This document shows positions 10,066 to 20,139 of a DNA stretch of 64,000 bases, one piece after another; within the stretch, counting starts at the first letter, position 1; each line of letters opens with the position of its first letter. The notes under the pieces are model-generated. The model did no database searches, was not told where the DNA came from, and saw only the letters and a list, made by a program, of their open reading frames with translations. The DNA comes from Prorocentrum cordatum. Lineage: Eukaryota > Sar > Dinophyceae > Prorocentrales > Prorocentraceae. Location: the NCBI GenBank assembly GCA_963575745.1, contig CAUYUJ010016143.1, forward strand, positions 1 through 64,000, given 5' to 3'. The translations under genes were made by a program, and so were the position numbers.

Positions 10066-13000
10066 TTATTTCCTGTGCCTGCAGCAGTCCTTGGTTGCAG
10101 CGCTCCACGCCTGGGGAACCTGCCGGAAGAGTCCCTTGGGGGTACACTGGCGCCGCCCACAGAGTGTTACACGCCTTCCTTTGACGTGTGGCACCGGTGG
10201 GAGGGAGTCGTCGTGGATAGCGTAGTTCGCGTCATGCCAGGGAGTGCCCAGGCCGAGCGTCCACACAATTGCGGCCCAGAGCATGTTGTAGACTAGATTG
10301 GTTGCGTCTAGACCCAGGGACATGTCGAACAGGAAGCCCAGGTGCGGTCAAGCTTGCCCGATTGTCGCGGTGTTTCCGCCAGCGAGAATTCGCGCGGGTG
10401 TAGTCCTGCCACCAGATAGATGAGCACGTGGAAGGCAGGCGTCGAGAGAATCTCGTTGAGGCCGGCCGCGATGAGCTTACCCAGGGAATCCCAGTCGAAG
10501 TCCTCATCCAGGGGAGTGTTGTAGCGCTCGGCGAAACCGTTCGCCTGGGCGTCACGTCCTTTCTCTTTGGCCGCATCCAGCTCATTTCGCCCGCTCTCCC
10601 CCTTTGCGTCGCAGCTCCAGGCAACAAGTGAAGGTACCCAGGTGGCAAGGGCGGGCAGCGGGTCGAAGCTCTCGTCGATGACCAGGGATTTCCTGTGGCC
10701 AGCGGGGGCACTGCCCCCGAATCGAACCCAGAGGCGGGTCAAGCGCCCGTACTCAGAGAGCACACGCAGCTGGGACCAGGTGGCATTGGCGAACATGCGC
10801 CCGTCTCCCAACATCAGGATGTTCCGCTTGGCCCTGGTGATAGCCACGTTCAGGCGTTTGGCGTCGTCGACAAAGCCCCAATTGTGACTCCCGTTGCTCC
10901 TCGTTGTTAGTACAGTTACGCTGTCCGCCTCCCCACCCTGGCTGGAGTCGATGGTGGGGAGCTTGAGCGCCCCACTCTTCATGTGCTCGCCCGCCACCTG
11001 CCTGAGTCCAGGGAAAGCAGCGCCGATGGCCGCATGGGCGTTGCGGTCTTCCCGAAAGACGGTTTCCCACCGGAGAACGTCCACCGCGTGGCCTTGAGGG
11101 ACGGGTCCGGGGCCGGGGGTGTCATGTCCTTCGCGAGCGGCGCCGCCTTTCCCTTTGCCTGACTTCCCCTTCTTGCCACCCTTGGAGTTCCGCAGGACAC
11201 CGCAGAGATGGCGGGGGCCCTGCGGCCAGCCATCCATGAGGATAGCCGTCTGGAGCTGGTAGCCGACCACAATTCTGACAGAGGTGCCTTTTTCGAGCTC
11301 GGGCAGAAGTGCCCGCACGATGTCCACGGCCCGTGCTGCCTCGGGGAGGTTGGCGTAGCCAGGTTGGAGGTTAGACGCTACTTCCCAGGAGGGTGTGTCG
11401 ACCAGCAGGAAACGGTGCTTGTCTCCGTTTTGCGGAGGGTCCAACTGCTCAAGGGTCGTGCGAAGGCCGTTCTCGTCGGAACCGGCGAGGGTGACCAGCT
11501 GAGTCAGTCGTCCGGGTTCCCAGTGTGTGATGTCTCTCCATGGGATGCCTTCAACGATAGGCCTGTCCCTGAGCGGGTCCATGATGCCGGGCGTCATGCC
11601 CTGGCCGTAGTAGGCTGCATTCGGAAGGCAAGTAGCTGCGGATGCATGCGGTAGCAGATCGAAAGGTGGACCACAGCCGACTCTTGGCCGCGGAGTGCGT
11701 GGAACATCCTGTCGGAAATGCTAACACAGAGTCCCAGGTCGTTCGCAAGCTTGGAGAGCACCGTAGGGGGCAACTGGTTCGGATCGCCCACCAGGACCAG
11801 GGCTCCGCCGCGCGTGAAGCTCCGTGGCCTGCCCAGCCTCGTCGATTACCAGGAGGACGATGTGGGGGCTGTCCTTCTGTCCGAGGGCCTCGGCCGCCTC
11901 GCGCGTGGACATGATTACCCTGGCGTCTCGTAGCAGGCTCGCCTTGTAGGGCCTGAAGTCCTGGCTCTTGTCCCCGTCCTGGAACGGGAACTCCCCGTGA
12001 GCGTTCTTGTAGTGGCCCTCAGGTGTCAGGTCGACGAGTGCCTCGTTGACACGCTCCTTCCTTGCCAGGCGCACGAACTTCCCAGGGAACCCCGTGTCGG
12101 GATCGAGGCGGTGCTGCTGATGTGCTTCGGTCATCGCCAGGGCTGGTTGGTCGACCGCTGCGTTAGAACCGGCGGCCAACGCAACTACTTGCCCCGGGCG
12201 CAAGCAGCATCCCCACATGTCCAGACAAGCTACAGAGAAGGTGGTCTTGCCTGTCCCAGGGGGCCCGAGCACCAGTACGGCGTGTTGATGTAAGGTGGCC
12301 TGAAGGGCCTTGGTCGCGTCGCTGTTCGGCTTGTGTTTGTCCACCCTGTCGCGGAAGGTATCCAGGCTGGGAGTAGGGCGCACCCTCTGGAAGACAGAAC
12401 CTGTCGCGTCCGAGATCTCGTCGTCGGAGAAAGCCTTCAAACCCAAGGGAAGCGGGGGTGCCTGTGGTCGAAGGCCGCATCGGACAGCCTGCGCGTGGTC
12501 GGCGTCGGGAACGAAGAAGCCCAGGGTGACGGCAGCCCTGGCCCTCAGGTTCAGGCCCAACGAGCAGGTGCGCCTCAGGTCGTTTGCCGCAAGTCGGTCG
12601 GCACGTGGGGCGTGCAAGAAAGCTGAGAGGAAAGTCAGAGGAGACAGCTGGTGGGCGAACAGGTCCGCGGCGTTCTGTCGGAGGTGGTAGATCTGGTCGA
12701 GAGCCCAGCACTGGCGCCAGAACTGGATGTCGGAAGGTGCCTCGTCTACTCGATACCAGGGGGCGTCTTCGTTTGGGGGACGCTTCGCCTTGGTCTCGTC
12801 TTCATGGAGAGGTCCCCACTTCCCACTGTTGCACAGCACTATGCACCTGTCGGAGGGGTACCCGGTGGACGTGCTGAGGCCGAGCGCTTGGGCGTCTCTT
12901 GGGTGGATGGCACCTCCCAGGGAGGGGGGCCACCAGATCGTGACGTCTGCGATCTTGTCGACAGTGGGGCCCGTGACGGAAATGTACAGTTCTTTGCCTT

Positions 13001-14212
13001 CCTTGTCTCCCTCCTGGGTCCTGTATGCCACTTTGTACTTAGAAGGCCACTCCAGCAGGTAGAGTTCCTTGCCTTCTTGGAGGTCCATCGCGTTGCGTAG
13101 CCAAAAGGTGTCTAGGTCGCCCAGGTCCGAGTGAGCGTCGATCCTAGTGATACGGACATCGAGCGCGCAATTACCTTTTCTGGCCAGGTCTTCGCGTGTG
13201 GCGTCTTTTCCGTTGTCTACCGTCTCGACAGAGGCCTGGCTTTCCACCCAGGCGATCCTCCGTAGCGTCTGTCCACGATCCTGAAGAGAGTCGGGCCACT
13301 GTGAGGGGAGTCGAACGGCCTCGGGCAGGTCCCCAAGTGCCGCCTTGGGGTGGACCCTGGAAAGCGGAGAGTCCAGTGGTACAGAGTAGAGACTGACTAG
13401 GTCGGCAGCCGCCTGCAGAGCCAACGAATCATCCAGCTGCTGATCCGAAGGGCTTGTTGGTGATACATCGACTTCCTTGGAAAGCATCGCCCTTCGCTGC
13501 TGGTTGGGCGGGCCCCAGGCGGGCGGAGGGTGGGGCGGCGGGGGCGGGGGTGAAGGTCCGTCCGAGGCGTCAGTAGGTTGCCCAGACGCAGCAGGCAGAG
13601 GTCCGATGGTCGATTTTGCTCGCGCCCTGGCCTCGCCACCGAGGTCGGGCTGTCCGAGGCCCGTCCTTGTAGCCTCACGTCTGTCCATCAGGTGTGTCCT
13701 CACCTGCTCTGGGTCGGACCCGGTACCTCCAGGGCAGTTGTACGTTGGCTCGTCGTCCCAGAGAGGGCAGGTGGTGGGCACGTGCAGCGCGTCTTCTGGG
13801 ATCACGAGACCTGGGAGTAAGCGCACACCGTCTTGGGATACCGAGGGTTGGACGGGCCTCCAGCCAGGCCAGGGCTTTCGCTCAATAAACACACGGTGAC
13901 TTGAGTCCCAGGAAGAACCAGTGCAACTGCTCCACAAATTCCCAGGAGTGACAAAGGTGTTTGGGTCGGGCCAACCGTCTCCGTAACGCGCTTCCGACAT
14001 CTTGTAGTGCTTAGGATGTGCTGTGTGTCGTCCACGGGCTCCTGGCAGATTTCGCACCAGTGGCGCCACCCGCCGTTGAAGTAGACCCAACGCATCCAGG
14101 GACAGAACCGGGCAAGGGAGACGCGTGTGCCCAAACGGAAAGGCGGCCCGTCCTCACTGTGCGGTAGACAGGAGGGCCACCGACGGATGGGGCCTTGGTT
14201 GTTCATAGTCAT
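10066..14212 (-). pseudogene. ORF D: UPF1-like superfamily 1 helicase, frameshifted
   Basis: The start is taken at the ATG at 14212 (MTMNNQG), 83 nt after the RNase H ORF stop. A zinc-finger-like CEIC...H lies near the N-terminus. Helicase motifs appear in order: Walker A GPPGTGKTTF (about 12260), SNAAVD (motif Ib-like), Walker B IDEAGQATE (about 11840), then in a shifted frame GDPNQLPPT (11790) and YRMHP (11650), then in a third frame DSSQGGEAD, RLNVAITRAKR and LGDGRMF (10940-10790). These are the hallmarks of SF1B UPF1/Sen1/DNA2-type helicases, which unwind RNA or DNA using ATP. Frame changes fall near 14000, 11800, 11600 and 10320, so this copy cannot make an intact helicase without correction. 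The C-terminal frame ends at 10066. Confidence 0.85.
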
Positions 14213-14243
14213 GATCCCAGGGCGTCACGTCGGTCCCAGGGCG

Positions 14244-14258
14244 GCAGCTGAAGGCTGC
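14244..14258. repeat. TGAAG-loop mini-hairpin between ORF C and ORF D
   Basis: GCAGC-TGAAG-GCTGC: a 5-bp perfect stem with a pentaloop. It lies 32 nt upstream of the helicase start codon and just inside the 3' end of the RNase H ORF's downstream region, next to two CCCAGGG motifs. Confidence 0.6.
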
Positions 14259-14295
14259 GGGCTGTCGGGACCTTAGTATGTCGGGGCGGGAGCGA

Positions 14296-17200
14296 TCAGG
14301 GGAGACGAGGAGGAGGAGGATTTTCGAGAGCGTCAACGAACAGGGCAACCCGGTCCAAGTCGCAGAGGTCGACACCAGCGGCGGGGAAGAGGGGAGGAGG
14401 GGGGCGATGGGTACCTTCCCAAACGACCCAGGTGGTGACCGCGCGGTCACCGGCGTGCCTGAGGGCGTTGGCCCAAAAGACCCCTAGTGTCGCGAGGCGG
14501 TCGGCCGCTTTGTTGAGGCGGCGTCGTACCGCCTGCCATGTAAGGGTCCAGCCGGACTCACTGGCTTGCCTGAGGGCAAAATCCATTTGTTGCGCCAGAT
14601 GGAGCCGTCGATAGCGTCCGGTGCCGGCCCCGTATCGGATGGCAGCCAGGTTGTCGCCGACCACTCTGACACCACGAAGCGAGCCTTCGACGTGGGGGAG
14701 CAGGGCGAGGCCAGCACTGCACCCTGAGGCCTCGGCCGTCTGTGCGTTGTCACAGCTTGGGAGGGCAACCACAGCGACCGCAACGACGCGCGGGTAGCCG
14801 TGGCGCGGGTCGTGTCTCCAAAGGACGGCAGCCGCACCGGAGACTTTGTCCCCCTCTCCTATTCGGCGCGCTCCCCCATCGAACGTGAGCTCATAGAGCC
14901 ATTGGGCAGAGTCGGCGGCGGGGAGAGGGGAGTCCCCGACAGTGATTTCCTCGCCAGCGTCCATATCCCTGCCGGCTCTGAGCACGAGGGTGTGTTGGCC
15001 ACAGAGTGTGCAATAAGCTTTGGTCCAGAGGGCACTGGGGTCCCTGTCTGTCCTGGGGCATGGGAACCAGCCCACCCCAGGAGGCATCAACCCCGCTCTG
15101 GGGTCGCAAATTTGGAGAACGGCGAGCCTATCCCCCCTACGTGTGGCTCTCGTTGTGATAGGGAGGCGTCGGATTTCCCCTCCGGCGCGTGGTGCTTGTC
15201 TGCCGAGATGTGGTCCGGCGGCCCCGCGTATGCGCAGTAGGTGCGGCCCTTGGGGATTGCACAGCTGACAGGGGTCGAGCATAGGGGCCCAGACAGCGGT
15301 TTCGTCTGCCGGGGCGACTGGAGGCTGCCCTTCGCGCAGGTCATCGTCCGCTTCGTCGTCTTCCTGGAGGTCGGAGTCGGGCACGGCGATACCCTGGACG
15401 ATGAGCCTGGCGGCTTCGTCGGCGCCAGTGGGAGTGCAGTCCAGGTTCACACAGTACCTGAAGGAGATCTGGTGTAATAGGCGGCAAACTAGCCTCTGGT
15501 GTTGCCCCCTAGTGCACATCGCCGTGGCTAGGTCCCTGGGGTGGTCCGGGCCTCGAGCGTTTTCCCAGGCAAGGGCAGCCGCGGGGCACCAGCACCATAC
15601 GTGCTCGGTTGTGGCTTCCCCAAGACCACAGAGAGGGCAGGCTCCGTAGAGTCCTTGCCGCATAAGGACGCTAATGCTGGCGTGGTCCATTCTTCGCTCT
15701 GCAGCGAGTGGGCGCAGATCTTTGGGGAGGGCGTCGTCGTTTAGGAGAGGCCAGAGGGCGGCCTCACCACTCCAGGGCCCGAGGCAGGAGTCACACCTGG
15801 CCTGTCCGTTATCTCGTTGGCCGGCCGTGAGCCAAACTCTCTTGGCCGGCCTGCCGCAGCTGCATTGGTGGGGGATCCTGTGGCGCGCAGACCCGGGTAG
15901 CCCATTGGCCAGGAGCCGGAGGACGTGGTGTGCCTCAGTAAAGGATGCACAGTGTCCCAGGAGGGACCATTCCGCGCCGTCTGTCTGTGCCCACCTGCGC
16001 TCGTCGCTGGTTGTGGTGAACCACCTGTTGACGATGTGCCCGTGGAGCTGCGTCCAGGCCGCGACATAGACCACGCGACCAAAGTAGCGAGCCCGCAGTC
16101 GGGGGGGCTCTCTCACCGCACGATTGATTAAGTCAGCAGCCCTGGAGTCGGTCAGTACCTTGGAGCCGGGTCTATGGGGTTCATGCCGCGGGGGAAATTC
16201 CCGAGCCCATTTCACGAGTTTGTTCCACCTTCTCCCAGCCTTGTGCCGCGCCTGTGGCGGGCCCCACAGGTCGTCCAGGGCGTGTGCCCTGGCCGCGATT
16301 GCGCGCGAGGTGGCGACCGGGCACTTGGGGCAGCCGGGAACCAGGGAGCGGATGCCCAGGCCCGTGAGAATGTTGACGGGAATCCAGGAAGCGGATGCAA
16401 GGCCGAGAGCGACCCTAAGGCGGGCCCGGAGCGTCCTTTCATGAACGGTGTCGGGAAGGGAGTAGTGCGAGGGGCAGGGGATGAGCGCAATGAGATAAGT
16501 GTTCCAGGCAAGGGCAGTCTTGGTGGGTGACATATTGGCGAGGTGCAGGGCCATGGCTCGATCCCGGAGCTCGGGGAGAGATTTGCCCCAAGTGCCCGCG
16601 ACGAGGGCGTCGAGCTGCCATCGGGTCATTGCGCCCCGGGGCGGCAGGATCTCTCCTTCGGCAGCCCGAGATACAATGCAGGCGCCGAGGTAGGGCCACT
16701 GGGGCCGCACAGCGGAGGAGCCGAAAGGAGTATAATCCATGGCACGTCTCCACCACTCGTGGTTGCTGGCTGGAACCAGCGCCGTTGTGAAGTTGCACTT
16801 GCAGGGGCAGCTCCAGGGAATGCACAGCGCGGCGCTGTCCGGTCCACAGGTCCGCTTGATCATCTCCAGGATAAGTGCCGCCGGAAGGCCCGTGACCGTC
16901 GTCGCGGTGCCATTATCAGTGAAGTCCACGGGGGCAGTGGCAAGATGTTGCCTGACGTCGATTCCGGATGGCGCCACTATTCCCTTGCACTTGTGGGCTT
17001 CAACCAGGAGCCCCGCCGCCCTTGCGAGCCACGGCAGCGCCATGCCGGCACGGAGTGTTTGGGCAGTGGCGCCTAGAAGGGCGGCCAGGTCGCCCACGTA
17101 TGTCGGGTCGTCCGCCCCAGTGATGTTGGCAAGGGCGCTGATGAGAGGGTCGTATCCCAAGCACCAGAGGAGCGGGGAGGCGGTGCCTCCCATTCCGATG

Positions 17201-19583
17201 GATCGGAGGAGCCTCCTTATCCTGCTCTTGTATTTCCCTTTGCAAGTGCGCACGCTCCTGCTGCTGACCAGGGCGTCCACAGAGTGTAGGAGCCAGCTGG
17301 GGAGCTGCCAACGCTTCGTCAGCTGCCCCATCCATTGCAGGGATATACGCTCAAAGGCTTTGTTCTGGTCGCAGAAGAGGACGGCAGTGCTGGGAGCAGG
17401 GCCCAAGTATCTTGTGGCGCACTGCATGTATTGGTCCACGGCCTCTTGGTGCTCTCCAAGCAGGGCCGCCCACGATGGCCCGGGTTCGGTGTCAGCCACC
17501 GGATCCAGGGCGAGGTGCTTAGTGGCGGATGTGATATTGGGACCACACTGCCCCCCCCCGCTTGGCCGCTTGGTTAGGGCTGAGCCTGGGTTCGATCACG
17601 GGGCCGAGGTGGTCGGCCACGGTCGCACCGTGCAGTCTCCGTAGGCAGGTGGGGAGCTGCAAGGGTCGCATATCGTTGGGCAGCTCCGCGGCTGCCTTTT
17701 TGCCGATCCAAACCAGAAGATCGATGGAGGGGCTTAGAACCAAGTCTATGAGCTCTGGATTCAAATCCGCGGCGTACCAGGTTTGGGCGAGCAGGCAAGC
17801 AACGAAGCGGTCCCCAGGATGGTACAATTCGCACGGTTCTCCATCTACCCCAGGAGCGCTGCCGCTTGGACCCAGGACGAGGGAGGCAATCCTGCCCCAC
17901 TGCGGGTTGGGGGAATCCGGGAACTGCCCAAGATCCTTGTGCCTGAAGTACTCGTCAAGGATTCGGTCCGCAGCTGGGGGGAGGGGGGGAGCGGTTTGCC
18001 AGATGTGACTCCGGCTCCGCCAAAGGACGTCGTCGACTTCTTTCGTGCGTTCCTTCCACCTCCCATCAGGGTCACGCACACCCAGGATGGCGTGCGTTTT
18101 GACGAAGATTTCACGGCCCGTGCGGTAGTGGGAGGCGAGAGGGGGGCGTTCGACACCGGGGCCCCTTTGAGCGGGGGTGAGGCGGGCAGCCCGTCTCTGA
18201 GCAGTGTCGTTGTCCCACTTCCGCAGCCAAAGGGCGGCCTGTTGGGGGGTCAGGTCATTGCCGCCCCACTCGTACTCGGCAAGCCAGGCCGCGAGCGTCC
18301 CCACTGGGCGTGTGCTGGACTCGGATCTCGCCGCCGCAGCGAGCAGGGTGCCTGGTGAGTGGTTGGTTTTGCTCCTGCGCCACTTCCTCCACCAGTCTTG
18401 TATGGCCGCAGACATGGCGTGGCGACCAAGAGTGAGAAGGGCGGGCATGAGGGGAACGGTGTAATCGTCCACCAGGTTGGGCGCCGGGGGGGGAGCTGAA
18501 GGCTCCTGTTCTGTCTCTCCCTCCCCGTCGTCGTTGTCACTGTGTGTAGCAGGGAACTGCCCAGGGGCCGCCGGACGGACCCAGTCAGCGGGTTGTAGGA
18601 GGCCGGTCAGGTCAATGTCAGGCAGTCCGAAGGTGCGCTCGAGGAAGGCGTCGAGGGTTCTTAGCTCCGCATGCGCCTCGCTCGGGAGCAGGCGCAAGTC
18701 ACCGGCCCGAATGGTGTTGTCTCTGCGAGTTCTGGGGGCGCCCTGTGGTTCCAGGTACAGGATGGCGTGGTCAGAAACTGACGGTTCCCATGCCTTCCTG
18801 ACTCCGTAGGCCCCAAGCTGTCGGAAGGGGCACGCGACAATGTCGATTTGCGACTCGTTGTCCGCGTCCACCCTGGTGGGCCCGTCGCAGTGGCAGACGC
18901 TTGACCCGGTCTGCGCGAATAGGTCGGAGAGTGCCGCAGCCTCGTCAGTTTCGCCATCTCTGGGGTTGTCAATCTGTATGTTCATGCCACCCCCCCAATA
19001 CGCGGGGGGTGTTATCCCATCTCTCGATGGCCTGGCGAATGGCATCGATGGTTTCGGCCTTCCTGGACGGAGCGAGGTACACCGATACCAGGCGGTAGGT
19101 GCTTTTACCTCGTCTGATCGCGGCTGCGACGGCACACCCAGGGACAAGGTCTTCGGTCCGGAGAAGCGCCGTGCCATGCGGGATGAGGATTGCCACTCCG
19201 CCGGCGCGGCCACCAGCTGGTCCGATGTAGGCCGGTGATGCGATAGGAGTGCGTGCATGGAACATGGTGAACCAGACGGCCGCTTCGTGCTCAGTCCAGT
19301 GGGTCCCCTGTATGAGTCCGATCCTCCCGTTGGTGGTCATCTGCGTTAGGAAGGCGTGCTTGATCATGTTCTTGTGTGCAGTGGTGCTCTTGAGGTATCT
19401 GACGTTCCAGCAGCCCAGTTTGAGCGTGCCGGGCTGAGTGGCATTAGCGATTGTGTCGACCAAGGTCCGTAAGGAATGGTCCCCGCACAAGTCCGCCCAC
19501 GTGGGGTTGTCCCAGGCGGTTGCATGCAGGTAGGCCCAGAGGGAACGCGGCCGCCGGACGGTGTAATTACAGTGCAGCGCCAA
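14296..19583 (-). pseudogene. ORF C: APE-type endonuclease, reverse transcriptase and RNase H
   Basis: Three frames in series. Frame 1 (19583 to about 18985): EEP endonuclease start with CWNVRYLKS, a variant catalytic block IQGTHWTE, GGVAILIPHG and VSVYLAP. After a G7 run (frame change) come GGGMN, SQIDIV and a final SDH (about 18770). Frame 2 (19258-17519) also holds the RT fingers (SAPGVDGEPCELYH, NDMRPLQLP). After a G9 run, frame 3 (17499-14296) holds RT motif A CDQNKAFE, motif B GMGGTASPLL and motif C YVGDL, then zinc knuckles (CPLCGLGEATTEH...C, CQLC, CTLCGQH), then RNase H with the D-E-D-D set in FDGG, TAEAS, VGDN and NKAADRLA. Expected catalytic Asp residues are Gly in GGGMN (normally GDFN-like) and YVGD (normally YxDD). 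This is the mobility enzyme of the element. Confidence 0.9.
18492..18506. repeat. TGAAG-loop mini-hairpin inside ORF C
   Basis: GGAGC-TGAAG-GCTCC on the plus strand: a 5-bp stem within sequence that also codes for protein on the minus strand. Confidence 0.55.
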
Positions 19584-20139
19584 GGCGCGCCCCAGGGAGG
19601 AGCTGGCCGCTTGCCAAGCTCTAGTTCTCGCCCCCGGAACGAGATTCGCGAACGGGGGAGACCCGAGGGCGCGGCGCAGCGACCCTGGGTCTTCAGGCGA
19701 GTCTAGGGAAGCGGCGGCCCGTGCTCAGCATGCTGCTGCTGCAGCATGGCTCGTACTATGTCGTCTGAAAAAAAGGGTTTTCGGTGAGCGGTGCCCAAGG
19801 GCAGTTTCTGTCCGCGAAGCTGCGAGCCTTTCTCCATGCGGTCCACATGTGCCTCTCGGTCGGTGCTTCATGCTGCTGTCCGGGTATGGGTTCGTTCCTG
19901 CTCCACGCCAGGATGGAGGGAACGAGTCTGCGTTGGAGGCACCTCGGGTCGCAATGGATCCCTACGGCGTCGTAGAGCCTCCCCCCCTAATGTCTAACGA
20001 CTGGTAGTAGGACCCGAGGCCCACAGCTCGAGCCCGCTCTTCGGGGGATGGGATCCTGAGTCCATGCTCTCTTCCGTGTGCGAGCAGCCATCCTGCCCAA
20101 GCCTTCACCTTTCCTTCGCTGGCTAAACTCTCCCGCTAT
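19584..20139 (-). other. Spacer between methyltransferase and EEP-RT ORFs
   Basis: There are 556 nt without a protein-like frame that continues from either neighbour. It may hold the 5' part of ORF C in a broken frame or a true spacer. I cannot decide. Confidence 0.35.
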
